A stretch of DNA of 39,646 nucleotides from Streptomyces europaeiscabiei (lineage in GTDB: Bacteria; Actinomycetota; Actinomycetes; Streptomycetales; Streptomycetaceae), in the NCBI RefSeq assembly GCF_001550375.1, contig NZ_LRTR01000211.1, positions 1-39,646 on the forward strand. Direction: 5' to 3'. The stretch's first letter is position 1. Every line of letters starts with the position of its first letter. Under the pieces are notes generated by a model. That model was not told the DNA's origin and searched no databases. It saw only the letters and a list, made by a program, of their open reading frames with translations. Of the stretch, positions 1 through 7,820 are shown piece by piece. The translations under genes and the position numbers were made by a program.

Positions 1-2
1 CG

Positions 3-542
3 CGGGGGCGCATAGGCGGGGGCGGCTCCGGCGCTTGCGCCGAGGCCGTCGCCGCGACGTGGCGCTGGCGGTCGGGGGCCTTCCCGAGGCTGATCCAGCT
101 CGTGGGTCCGGCGGGCAGCGGCAAGAGCACGTTCGCGCGGGGGCTCACGGGCGTGGACGTGTACGTCTCGCTGGACGATCTGCGCGAGGCGCGCGGCGCA
201 CGGGCCGACCAGCGGGCCAACCCGGACGTGCTGCGCGCGGGGCTCGACCGGCTGGACGGGGCACTGGCCGCCGGCGGGACGGTGGTGTGGGACGCCACCT
301 CGCTCACCCATCAGCAGCGCTCGCTGGTGCACGGGGTCGCCCACCGCCGCAACGCCCTGCTCACCCATGCCGTGGTCCTGGTCGACGAGGACGAGCTGAT
401 CCGGCGCAACACCCGCCGCGAGCACCCGGTACCGCCCGAGGTGCTCACCGTCCAGCTGCGCCGCTTCGCCCCGCCGTATCCGGGCGACGCGCACCGCACC
501 TGGTACGTCGGGGCGAGCGGGACCACAGAGGAAGAGGTCTGA
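3..542 (+). CDS. P-loop polynucleotide-kinase-like ATPase (5' partial)
   Basis: This frame is open to the left edge and has no ATG, GTG or TTG before position 102. That GTG lies inside the P-loop strand (LIQLVGPAGSGKST), so it is not the start and the gene begins outside the window. Visible motifs are the Walker A loop GPAGSGKST, a WDAT motif after a hydrophobic strand (residues VVWDATSL), and an arginine-rich lid (RRNTRREH) near the C-terminus. These fit the AAA_33 / T4 Pnkp-type kinases that phosphorylate 5'-OH ends of RNA or small substrates. It stops 6 bp before the RNA-processing fusion protein, whose Shine-Dalgarno overlaps this stop, so the two are almost certainly co-translated. The RNA 5'-kinase role is inferred from that coupling; a kinase for another small molecule is possible. 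Confidence 0.75.
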   Translation, partial: RGRIGGGGSGACAEAVAATWRWRSGAFPRLIQLVGPAGSGKSTFARGLTGVDVYVSLDDLREARGARADQRANPDVLRAGLDRLDGALAAGGTVVWDATSLTHQQRSLVHGVAHRRNALLTHAVVLVDEDELIRRNTRREHPVPPEVLTVQLRRFAPPYPGDAHRTWYVGASGTTEEEV

Positions 543-548
543 GGAACC

Positions 549-3380
549 GTGCGTACGAGCGAGGAGATCTACCACCGGGTGCGCTGGGACGCGCGCTTCG
601 ATCCGGCGCGCTTCGTGCTCGGCGTCCTGCAGCGGAACGCCGCGCCCAAGCGGGTTCCGCTGCCCGCGTTCGTGCCCGGCGGCGAGATCCCGTGGCACCG
701 GGTGCTGTTCTTCGAGGCGGACGGCGAGACGGTGTGGGACCGGGCCACGGGGGTGGACCGGATCGACGCGACGGAGGCGGGGCGCGTACGGGAGGCCCGC
801 CTGCTCCGGGCGCCCTTCTTCACGGCGCGCACGCCGCACACGTGGGACGGGGAGGGCTGGGTGCCCACGCGCGCACCCCGGCGGCCCGGCGTTGTCGATG
901 AGGTCGGTGCCGAGAGCGTACGGGTGCTGACCTGGAACACCCTCTGGGACCGGTACGACGCCGACCTCATCGACAGCGCCGGGCGCAGGCCGCTGCTGCT
1001 GCGCGCCCTGCGCGAGGCCGAGGTCGACGTGATCGCGTTGCAGGAGGTCGAGGCGGAGCTGCTGGCGATGCTGCTGCGCGAGCCCTGGGTGCGAGCGGGC
1101 TGGACGCTGGGGACGGACCCGCGCGGGCGGGACGTGGACGCGTGCGGTCTGCTGCTCCTGAGCCGGTTGCCGGTCCGTGAGGCCGCGTTCCACGCGCTGG
1201 GCCCGCACAAGGCGGTGACCTCCGTCGTGGTGGAGACGGCCACACGGCCCCTCGTCGTCGCGGCCACCCATCTGAGCAGCGACCATTCCGAGAACGGTGC
1301 CGGTCGCCGCGCCGCCGAACTGGCCCGGATCGCCGAGGGACTGGCGGCCCTGGACGCCGATCTCGTCCTGCTGGGCGACTTCAACGACGGCGGCGACACA
1401 CCGCAGATGACGCTCGGGATGCGGGACGCGTGGAGCGAGACGCACGGTCCGGACGACAGGACGCCGACCTTCGACCCTGGCGCCAACCCGCTGGCCGCTG
1501 TCTCGTCCCTGACGGGTCGGGCCTCCCGGCTGGACCGGGTGCTGGTGCGCGGGCAGGGTCTGGGGGTGCGGTCGGCCGAGCTGTACGGGGACGCGCCCTC
1601 GCCGGACGGGCTGTACGTCTCGGACCACTACGGCGTACGGGCGGAGGTGGGACCCGACGCCCCGGACACCGCCTTCGCGTGCCTCGACGTCCGGCCGACC
1701 GCCCGTACGGCCCTGGCGTGGCTGCCTCCCGAGGAGCTGTGGCCGCCGTTGCAGGACATCCGCCGGGAGCACGACCCGCAGATCCACCGCTGGCCCCCGC
1801 ATGTGAACCTGCTCTTCGGTTTCGTACCGGAACACGCCTTCGAGCAGGCGGCCTCGGTGCTCGCGACGGCCACGACGGATGCGTTCGACGCCCGGCTGGA
1901 GGGTGTGCACTGGTTCGGCCACCGGGACGACGCAACGGTGTGGCTCGACCCGGCGGCGGCCGGCGAGAAGCCCTGGGCCGAGCTGCACAGCACGCTCGTA
2001 CGCCACTTCCCGCGCTGCCGCGGCCGCCACGAGGGCTTCACCCCCCACCTGAGCCTGGGCCGCGCCACCGACCCGAACACCCTGGCCGCCGCCTGCGCGG
2101 CCCGGCTCACCCCCATGCCCGCCAGGGTCGGCGAGCTGGCGCTGCTGTCGCGACGCGGGGACGAGCCGATGCGGGTGCGGGGAACGGTGGGTCTGGGGAC
2201 GGGAGAGGTGCGCTGGAGGGAGGAGCCGGCCCTGTACGAGGGCGGCGGCGAGGGCCGTGGGGACGACGAGGGCGGGGTAGCCGAACGCGTCACTCGCCTC
2301 GTCGCGGACGCGTTCCCCGACGGCGTCGTGCACGTCGTCGGCTCCCGGCGCATGGGCTGCGCGCTGCCCGGCGCCGACCTGGACCTGGTGGCGGCGCTGC
2401 CCGGCACGGTCGAACTGGCCGCTGTTCAGGCGAAGTTGAGTGATGTGACGCATGAGGCCTGTGACGTGCGCGAGGTGGTGGGCGCACGCGTACCCGGTCT
2501 GCGGCTGCGGCTCGACGGGCTGGACGTGGACCTGGCCGTCGTGGCCACCGGATCGCTGGACCCCACGGAGGCGGTGGACCGCCGGGCCGAGTTGGGTGAG
2601 GCGGCGGCGGTCGCGCTCAGCGCGGTGAGCGACGCGGAGGCGGTGCTCGCCTCGGTGAGCGGCCACGGTCCGGCGTTCGCCGGGTTGGCCAGGCAGGTCA
2701 AGGCATGGGCGAAGGCGCGGGGTCTGGACTCGGCACCGTTCGGCGGCCTGCCGGGCCTGGCCTGGTCCGTGCTGGCGGCCCGCACGGCGAGCGAGGCGGG
2801 AGACCTGCCTCCGGCCGATCTCCTGCGGCATTTCTTCGCGACGTGGGCGGCGTGGGACTGGCGCGAGCCGGTGGGCGGGCTCGTAGAGCCGGTGGGCGGG
2901 CTCGTAGGCACCTCCGGCGGGCTGCCTCTCACCATCGCGACGCCCTCGGCCCCGGTCCGCCCCTGCACGGACCAGGTCACGACGGGCATGCGGGACCTGA
3001 TCACCCAAGAGCTGTTCCGTGCTTGGGAGTTGTTGGAGGAGGGCACCGCGTACTCGGGCCTCCTCACCCCTCCCCCGCTCCACCGCCGCCACGCCGCCTG
3101 GGCGATCGTGACCGTGGAAAAGGGTGCGTACGGGGGTGCGGACGAGGGCCGGGTACGGGGCAGGATGCGGGCCCTGATCACCGACCTCGCCGAGGCGGCT
3201 CCCGAGTGCCACGCCTGGCCCCGCCCCTTCACCACGGCCCCCGCCCGCTACGCCATCGGCCTGGGCCCGACCCCACCGACCGCCGCCGATCTGGCCGCCG
3301 TGGCGGAACGCAGGCTGCGCGGTCTGGCGGGGGTCACGCTGACAAGGGCGGAGGGCGGCGAGGTACCGACGCTCCGCTGA
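549..3380 (+). CDS. Four-domain RNA end-processing protein (MJ1316-EEP-2H-poly(A) polymerase-like)
   Basis: GTG start with GAGGAAC just upstream, overlapping the kinase stop; 943 residues. Domains in order: about 1-70, an MJ1316/DUF504 domain ([15 protein letters not shown]); about 123-367, an endonuclease/exonuclease/phosphatase fold with TWN (128-130), LQEVE (164-168), GDFND (276-280) and SDH (358-360); about 380-545, a 2H phosphoesterase with HVNLLF (418-423) and HLSLG (500-504); about 575-940, a poly(A)-polymerase/CCA-type nucleotidyltransferase with GSRRMG (598-603), an acidic pair at D610 and D612 and a third at D659/D661, a helical central domain and a C-terminal RNA-binding-like part. 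Family knowledge: MJ1316 domains are proposed to recognise RNA 2',3'-cyclic ends and 2H enzymes open such ends. I infer a single-chain RNA end healing and tailing enzyme acting with the upstream kinase. A 7-residue tandem duplication lies at 773-786. Confidence 0.85.
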   Translation: MRTSEEIYHRVRWDARFDPARFVLGVLQRNAAPKRVPLPAFVPGGEIPWHRVLFFEADGETVWDRATGVDRIDATEAGRVREARLLRAPFFTARTPHTWDGEGWVPTRAPRRPGVVDEVGAESVRVLTWNTLWDRYDADLIDSAGRRPLLLRALREAEVDVIALQEVEAELLAMLLREPWVRAGWTLGTDPRGRDVDACGLLLLSRLPVREAAFHALGPHKAVTSVVVETATRPLVVAATHLSSDHSENGAGRRAAELARIAEGLAALDADLVLLGDFNDGGDTPQMTLGMRDAWSETHGPDDRTPTFDPGANPLAAVSSLTGRASRLDRVLVRGQGLGVRSAELYGDAPSPDGLYVSDHYGVRAEVGPDAPDTAFACLDVRPTARTALAWLPPEELWPPLQDIRREHDPQIHRWPPHVNLLFGFVPEHAFEQAASVLATATTDAFDARLEGVHWFGHRDDATVWLDPAAAGEKPWAELHSTLVRHFPRCRGRHEGFTPHLSLGRATDPNTLAAACAARLTPMPARVGELALLSRRGDEPMRVRGTVGLGTGEVRWREEPALYEGGGEGRGDDEGGVAERVTRLVADAFPDGVVHVVGSRRMGCALPGADLDLVAALPGTVELAAVQAKLSDVTHEACDVREVVGARVPGLRLRLDGLDVDLAVVATGSLDPTEAVDRRAELGEAAAVALSAVSDAEAVLASVSGHGPAFAGLARQVKAWAKARGLDSAPFGGLPGLAWSVLAARTASEAGDLPPADLLRHFFATWAAWDWREPVGGLVEPVGGLVGTSGGLPLTIATPSAPVRPCTDQVTTGMRDLITQELFRAWELLEEGTAYSGLLTPPPLHRRHAAWAIVTVEKGAYGGADEGRVRGRMRALITDLAEAAPECHAWPRPFTTAPARYAIGLGPTPPTAADLAAVAERRLRGLAGVTLTRAEGGEVPTLR
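2865..2906. repeat. 21-bp perfect tandem duplication inside the fusion gene
   Basis: Two identical 21-bp units encode the heptapeptide EPVGGLV twice, followed by a degenerate third copy (GTSGGL). The insert falls in the poly(A)-polymerase-like domain between the central helices and the C-terminal RNA-binding part, so it is probably a surface linker that tolerates length change. The duplication is in frame and does not break the gene. Confidence 0.9.
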
Positions 3381-3382
3381 AC

Positions 3383-3422
3383 GCGGAGGTCAGCGGAGGT
3401 CAGCGGAAGTCAGCGGACGTCG
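3383..3422. repeat. 10-bp tandem repeat across the end of a secreted-protein gene
   Basis: Four adjacent 10-bp units, GCGGAGGTCA twice then GCGGAAGTCA and GCGGACGTCG, begin 2 bp after the stop of the RNA-processing gene. They run through the stop codon and last two codons of the minus-strand secreted protein. Because the unit is not a multiple of three, slippage here would change the C-terminus and stop of that protein. Confidence 0.85.
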
Positions 3423-4237
3423 ACGTAGACGGCCGGGGTGGTGACCGCGTCGGTGGTCGAGTTGCCGTAGTACACCCAGCGGTAGAAGCCGTCGGCCGAG
3501 GCGGTGGCCGTGGTGTTCAGGGCGCCGGTGGTGCTGGTGGTGACCTTCTTGACCGTCGTGAAGGAGGTGGCGTCCGAGGCGCGGTACTGGAGACTGACCG
3601 TACGGCCGCCGTAGCCGCCGTACTCCTTGGTGCTCCAGTTCGCCCGGGTCAGCTTGCCCGTGACGGTGATCTTCTTGCCCTTGGTGACCGTCTCCGGCGT
3701 GGCGCCGACGGTGGCCCTGGCCGCGCGCTTGAGCTGCACGGTCTTGGACCGGGTCTCGTACTCCTCGGTCTTGAGGCCGCCGCTGGCCTTCCACAGGCGC
3801 AGCACGACGGCGGTCTTCCAGGTCGTGGCGTCGTTGTTGGAGTTGACCTGCTTCCGGCTCGGATGCGGGTCGATGTGGAAGGTGCCCTCGCACCGGGCGT
3901 GCTTCGCGTCGGTCTCGAAGCAGGTGTAGATGCCCGGCCCTATGTAGTTGTCAGCGCTCTCGGCGGCCGTCTTCGGGGTGCCGCGGTAGATGAAGGGGTA
4001 CGCGGTGTAGCGGAACGGGTCCGCGGTGCTGTACCCGGCCGGCAGAGCGATGTTGAAGGTGACGGGCGGCCGCACCTCCTTCGTCGTGCCGACCACGATC
4101 GGCTTGCCCTTGTTGATGACGATGTCCGACACGGTGATCCCGGTGTCCGCCGCGTGGGCCGCCGGCGCGTTCAGCACCGAGAATCCCAGCGCCCCCACGA
4201 GCGCGGCCACCGCGACGGTTCGTCTGCCTGACTTCAT
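3410..4237 (-). CDS. Secreted protein of unknown function
   Basis: 275 residues, ATG start. It has a clear Sec signal peptide (MKSGRRTVAVAALVGALG core, cleavage after the AHA near residue 29). The mature protein looks like two beta-rich segments: about 30-165 with one cysteine pair (YTCFETDAKHARCEG), and about 175-275 resembling an Ig-like or bacterial surface beta-sandwich (ATPETVTKGKKITVTGKLT, then VSLQYR and GFYRWVYYG). No catalytic motif is recognised. The second segment resembles repeats seen in Streptomyces secreted proteins with Ig-like or calcium-binding annotations, but I cannot assign a function. It converges on the RNA-processing gene with about 30 bp between stops, and its last codons lie in a tandem repeat. 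Confidence 0.8.
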   Translation of the reverse strand: MKSGRRTVAVAALVGALGFSVLNAPAAHAADTGITVSDIVINKGKPIVVGTTKEVRPPVTFNIALPAGYSTADPFRYTAYPFIYRGTPKTAAESADNYIGPGIYTCFETDAKHARCEGTFHIDPHPSRKQVNSNNDATTWKTAVVLRLWKASGGLKTEEYETRSKTVQLKRAARATVGATPETVTKGKKITVTGKLTRANWSTKEYGGYGGRTVSLQYRASDATSFTTVKKVTTSTTGALNTTATASADGFYRWVYYGNSTTDAVTTPAVYVDVR

Positions 4238-4324
4238 TCACACCTCTTCGAACAGATGCCCTATAGGAAGCGGCAGAGTACCAAGGGTGATCACGCAGAC
4301 GGTTCCCGCATCCCGCAGAGACGC

Positions 4325-4534
4325 TCAGCCCTCGACCGCGTACGACACGAAGTCCGCCCAGGCGGTCGACGTGAGCGTGAGCCGAGGGAGCCGGATGTCC
4401 TTGGAGTCGCGGACGTGGACGGTGCCGGGGGTCGCGGCGACCTCGACGCAGGAGTTGCCGTCGGTGCCACCGCTGTAACTGCTCTTGAACCACGCCAACT
4501 CGGAGGTATCCCCGCCAACGGCCTTGTGGATCAT
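4325..4534 (-). CDS. DUF397 small protein
   Basis: 69 residues with the DUF397 signature: an aromatic-serine-serine block (WFKSSYSGG), NSCVEVA, the VRDSKD strand motif and a W..F.. C-terminus. It starts inside the stop of the upstream XRE regulator (ATGA overlap at 4531-4534), so it is translationally coupled. In Streptomyces such proteins regularly accompany WhiJ-type XRE regulators and are thought to act with them in developmental or secondary-metabolism control. The molecular role is unknown. Confidence 0.9.
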   Translation of the reverse strand: MIHKAVGGDTSELAWFKSSYSGGTDGNSCVEVAATPGTVHVRDSKDIRLPRLTLTSTAWADFVSYAVEG

Positions 4535-5394
4535 GTTTCTCCCAGCAGTTGCTCGATGAAGGCCAGCGACTCCCGGGGCGAGAGCGCCTGAGCCCGGATG
4601 GTGCCATACCGCAGCTCAAGGATGCGCAGGTGTTTGGGATCATGGGTCGCCCGACCGTTGAACGCACCGTCGGAGCGGCCCACTGCACTACCGTCCGAGA
4701 ACTTGAGCAGCTCGATCCTGCCGTCCAGTCCTGGGTGGGGTTCAGTGTTCGTCGGCATCACCTGAAGTGTGACGTTGTGCAACCGCCCCACCTCCAGCAG
4801 GCGTTCGAGCTGCCGTCGCCACACCATTGTGCCTCCGACCTGCCGACGTAGAGGCGCCTCTTCCAAGACGAAGTGAATCGACGGCGCCGGATCACGTTCG
4901 AAGACCCACTGCCGGGCAAGCCGGGCCGCCGCCATACGTTCCACGTCGTCCGGCGAGTACGGCGGCTGGGCCGCCCCGATGACGGCCCGCGCATGGTCCG
5001 GCGTCTGCAGCAGCCCGGCGATGATGTTGCACTCGTACACCCCGATCTCGACCGCCTGAGCCTCCAGCTTCCCCAGCTCCCGCACCTTCTTCGGGTACCG
5101 GACCTTCTTCACGTCCTCCCAGGTGGCCGAGATGAGCCCGCCCGCCTCCAGCACCTCGTCGGACTTGTCCAGGTACTCCTGCCGGGGAATCCGCTTCCCG
5201 GCCTCGATCTTGTAGACGAGGTCCTCTCCGTACCCGATCGCCACAGCGACGTCGGCCACCCGCATGCCTACGGCCTCCCGCCGCAGCTTCAGCTGTCGCC
5301 CCACGGTCTCGACGACCGCGACGCCCCAGTCATCGTCCGGGTCCACCTCCCAACCCGGCTCGTCCGTCGCGTCCTTGAGCCCGTCCACGTGCAT
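4531..5394 (-). CDS. XRE-family regulator with DUF5753 domain (WhiJ-like)
   Basis: 287 residues from the ATG at 5394, chosen because GGAGAGG sits about 6 nt upstream; a TTG at 5427 would add 11 residues without a comparable site. Residues about 27-82 form a helix-turn-helix of the lambda-repressor type (VGRQLKLRREAVGMRVADVA, then VYKIEAGKRIP). Residues about 95-280 match the DUF5753 ligand/partner domain of Scr1/WhiJ-type regulators (YECNIIAGLLQTPDHARAV, TLQVMP, LRILELRYG). It overlaps the DUF397 gene by 4 bp and faces the anti-sigma-like ATPase gene across a 155-bp divergent region. This three-gene arrangement is typical of Streptomyces developmental loci. DNA binding is strongly supported; the target and ligand are unknown. 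Confidence 0.92.
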   Translation of the reverse strand: MHVDGLKDATDEPGWEVDPDDDWGVAVVETVGRQLKLRREAVGMRVADVAVAIGYGEDLVYKIEAGKRIPRQEYLDKSDEVLEAGGLISATWEDVKKVRYPKKVRELGKLEAQAVEIGVYECNIIAGLLQTPDHARAVIGAAQPPYSPDDVERMAAARLARQWVFERDPAPSIHFVLEEAPLRRQVGGTMVWRRQLERLLEVGRLHNVTLQVMPTNTEPHPGLDGRIELLKFSDGSAVGRSDGAFNGRATHDPKHLRILELRYGTIRAQALSPRESLAFIEQLLGET

Positions 5395-5549
5395 CGCGCA
5401 CCTCTCCGCCGTACCGCTGTGACTCAACGCCCCCTACCCGTACGCCGGTTCCGGACAGGCTGGACAGCGCCGGACAAGCCCTGGACAGTAACCGTACGTA
5501 CCGGCGCAGTCACTGTTCACGGTAGGCGCGCACCGCCACGCTGAGTGAC

Positions 5550-6104
5550 GTGAATACGGAAACCGCCGCCCCTGAGGCCGAACCGCACAGCCCCATCCGC
5601 AACTTCAGCGTGCGGCTGTCCCCCACACCACGCGGAGCCCGCCTCGCCCGCCTGCTGGCGACGGAGCAACTGCGCGCATGGGGGTTGCCGTTGGACCCGG
5701 CGCGGCACATCGTCGCCGAGCTGGCGGCCAACGCGGCCACGCACGGGCGGGTGCAGGGCCGCGACTTCGGACTCACGCTCTACGTGATCGGCGGCACCCT
5801 CCGCATCGAGGTCGTGGACACGTGCGGTGAACGGCTGCCCAGAGCCCAACGCCGTGCCCCGGAGGCCGAGTCCGGCCGGGGCCTCCTCCTCGTCGAGGCG
5901 CTGGCCGACCGCTGGGGCAGCGCACCGGGGCTGCCGCCGCGCAAGACGGTCTGGGCCGAGGTCGGCGTCCGACAGGAACCGGAACCCGCAGATGTGTGCT
6001 CCGGTGCGACGTGCGGTCTTTCCTCAAAGGACCGGGGAGAGAAAGAACCCCACCAAACCCCACCCCTCCTCCCGCCCGTCAGGCCGTCTCACCCTCGCGG
6101 GTGA
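5550..6104 (+). CDS. Anti-sigma-factor-like ATP-binding protein (HATPase_c_2)
   Basis: 184 residues, GTG start. Residues about 20-140 form a GHKL-type ATP-binding fold like SpoIIAB/RsbW: the N-box helix IVAELAANAATHG (E-x-x-x-N-A), the VEVVDTCG strand with its G1 aspartate, and GRGLLLVEALADRWG as the G2/lid. There is no histidine phosphorylation domain, as expected for the soluble single-domain proteins common in Streptomyces. The last 35 residues are low-complexity and proline-rich. It lies divergent to the XRE/DUF397 pair, completing a WhiJ-type set. The likely role is binding a regulatory partner such as a sigma factor or anti-anti-sigma protein; the kinase target is not identifiable. Confidence 0.9.
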   Translation: MNTETAAPEAEPHSPIRNFSVRLSPTPRGARLARLLATEQLRAWGLPLDPARHIVAELAANAATHGRVQGRDFGLTLYVIGGTLRIEVVDTCGERLPRAQRRAPEAESGRGLLLVEALADRWGSAPGLPPRKTVWAEVGVRQEPEPADVCSGATCGLSSKDRGEKEPHQTPPLLPPVRPSHPRG

Positions 6105-6188
6105 ACATCGCCGACTCGGCTGGATTCGGGACCGGTTGATGCCCTTACGCTCAGCGCAGCAGGACCCACACAACCGCAGACATACGAC

Positions 6189-6253
6189 GGCCCTCGCCGG
6201 GACGGCAATCCCAGTGCGAGGGCCTGACCACCAAGGAAGAAAGCCCCTTCCCG
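6189..6253 (+). promoter_or_regulatory. Structured leader upstream of the winged-helix gene
   Basis: Stem GGCCCTCGC (6189-6197) pairs with GCGAGGGCC (6216-6224). Inside it a second stem, GGGA (6199-6202) with TCCC (6209-6212), closes on a CGGCAA loop. Downstream, the only purine-rich ribosome site (AAGGAAG, 6233-6239) is 14 nt from the ATG. Part of it (GGAAG) can pair with CTTCC at 6247-6251, directly before the start codon. This suggests translational control through occlusion of the ribosome site. That is inference from base pairing; a simple transcription-linked hairpin is the alternative. Confidence 0.5.
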
Positions 6254-7156
6254 ATGGATACGCAGCACCTTAGCGCGCCCTCGCGCGCCCACGCCCGGGT
6301 TGGCGACAACAACCACCCGAACCGGCAGAGCCACTCCGGCGGCGGTCTGATCCACGACCACACCCGCCACACCGCCCGTTTCACGGTGATCGGCAACCAC
6401 CTCGCCCAGCACCCGGAGCTGTCGCTCCTCGCGATCGGGCTGGGCGCTCACATCCAGTCGCTGCCGAAGGGCGCCCACGTCGACATCAAGAGCCTCACCG
6501 CCCGCTTCAAGGAGGGCGCGACCCGGATCGCCGCCGCCCTGCACGAGTTGCAGGACCACGGGTACCTGCGCCGGGAGCGCGTACGCACCCCCGGCGGCCG
6601 GATCGTCACCCGCACGATCTCCTGCAACCAGCCCGGCCGCACCCAGGCGGAGGACGAGCCCGTACGCCGGGACGACGTACGCCGTAACAGCGCGCCCCGG
6701 AAGGAGAAGGCACCCCGCAAGCCCCTCCCCGCCGTCCCCCAGCCCGCCTACCGCTCCCCCACCCTCCTCCAGACCGCCACCGACCTCCTCGCCGACCTGC
6801 GCCGCACGGACGCCCGCCTCCTCCTCTCGGCCTGCGACACCGCCCACCTCGCGCCGGGCGTGGCCGCCTGGCTGGAGCGCGACCTCACCCCGACCGCCGT
6901 ACGCGAAGCCCTGACCGGCGCCCTTCCGTCCGAGCCTCTCCACCGCCCGGCCGCCCTCCTGGCCCACCGGCTCGCGGCACAGCTGCCGCCCCCGCCGCCG
7001 TTCCGCGCCCCGGCGTCACCGCCCTCCGTTCACTACGAGATGACGAACTGCGACGGCTGCGACCGCGGCTTCCGAGGACCGAAGGGGAGCCGCTGCCGCG
7101 ACTGCGGGCCCGACCCCCTGCACGACCTCATGCCCGACCCCACGGAGGCGACCTAG
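6254..7156 (+). CDS. Winged-helix DNA-binding protein with C-terminal CxxC pairs
   Basis: 300 residues. Residues about 40-125 form a winged helix of the replication-initiator/RepA-like type: FTVIGNHLAQHPELSLLAIG, then IKSLTARFKEGATRIAAALHELQDHGYLRRERV with a wing. The middle is proline- and arginine-rich and probably disordered, then a helical segment (about 165-240). Near the C-terminus CDGC and CRDC spaced about 16 residues apart look like a small zinc ribbon. Similar proteins are frequent in Streptomyces genomes as lone regulators. Its stop is 52 bp from the Uma2 start. A transcriptional role is inferred from the fold; no target is visible. Confidence 0.8.
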   Translation: MDTQHLSAPSRAHARVGDNNHPNRQSHSGGGLIHDHTRHTARFTVIGNHLAQHPELSLLAIGLGAHIQSLPKGAHVDIKSLTARFKEGATRIAAALHELQDHGYLRRERVRTPGGRIVTRTISCNQPGRTQAEDEPVRRDDVRRNSAPRKEKAPRKPLPAVPQPAYRSPTLLQTATDLLADLRRTDARLLLSACDTAHLAPGVAAWLERDLTPTAVREALTGALPSEPLHRPAALLAHRLAAQLPPPPPFRAPASPPSVHYEMTNCDGCDRGFRGPKGSRCRDCGPDPLHDLMPDPTEAT

Positions 7157-7208
7157 CATGAACGTGACGATCCTTGCCCCCGGGCACAGACGACGAGGAG
7201 CGAGCGCC

Positions 7209-7808
7209 ATGACCATCGCCCCGGACGACGCGCAACACGGCGCCCCCCACATCTACCGAGCCATGCGGGACTTCGTTCAGTCGATGGACGACACCCTCCC
7301 CGGGAAATTCGAGATCACCAAGGAAGGGATCGTCCACGACATGGTGTCGCCCATCGGACCGCACGAGCTCACCGTGCTGCGCCTGCGGAAACGCCTGGAA
7401 CAGGTGATGCCGGAAGAGATCGTGGCCCATACCGGTGAGCCGGACGTGGAGGGCGAAGCCGAAGGCATCATGCGACGCCCCGACGTGATGGTGATCGCCG
7501 AAGCCGACATGGAGGTCGAGGGAACCTTCGATCCCCGCACGATTCACGCCGCCGTCGAGGTCGTCTCCCGCTCCAACCCCGACAACGACTGGGTCACCAA
7601 GATGCGCGACTACCCTCTGCTCGGCATCCCCGTGTACGCGGTCTTCGACCCCCGCAGCGGCGAAGGCGCCGTCCTCACCGATATCCACGCCACCCCGGAC
7701 GGCCCGCGCTACGCCACCCGCAAGGACTTCGTCTACGGCGAGGACGTCACCATCGCCGACTGGACCATCTCCACGGAGAACCTGCCCCGCTACCCGGACA
7801 AGGGCTGA
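7209..7808 (+). CDS. Uma2/DUF820-family PD-(D/E)xK nuclease-fold protein
   Basis: 199 residues from the ATG at 7209, chosen because GAGGAG lies 8 nt upstream; the ATG at 7158 has no site and would add 17 residues. The family core is visible: PDVMVIAEAD (the PD aspartate), then AVEVVSRSNPDNDWVTKMRDY with the E-x-V strand and K, and IPVYAVFDP. Uma2/DUF820 proteins are abundant in Streptomyces and cyanobacteria, have a restriction-endonuclease-like fold, and have no settled function. It ends 12 bp from the convergent xylanase stop. Confidence 0.88.
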   Translation: MTIAPDDAQHGAPHIYRAMRDFVQSMDDTLPGKFEITKEGIVHDMVSPIGPHELTVLRLRKRLEQVMPEEIVAHTGEPDVEGEAEGIMRRPDVMVIAEADMEVEGTFDPRTIHAAVEVVSRSNPDNDWVTKMRDYPLLGIPVYAVFDPRSGEGAVLTDIHATPDGPRYATRKDFVYGEDVTIADWTISTENLPRYPDKG

Positions 7809-7820
7809 GGGCGACGCCGG

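Noticed and set aside
102..542. GTG at 102 as the start of the kinase
   Set aside because: It lies within the P-loop strand; residues LIQL just before it belong to the fold.
2705..4231. 508-codon plus-strand frame running from the RNA-processing gene through the secreted-protein gene
   Set aside because: Crosses two real genes in shifted or opposite frames; low-complexity G/R/A-rich translation.
6089..6967. 292-codon minus-strand frame over the winged-helix gene
   Set aside because: Translation is G/V/R-rich with no known features; the plus-strand protein has a clear winged helix and CxxC pairs.
7158..7208. 17-residue N-terminal extension of the Uma2 protein
   Set aside because: No ribosome site before 7158, whereas GAGGAG stands 8 nt before the ATG at 7209.
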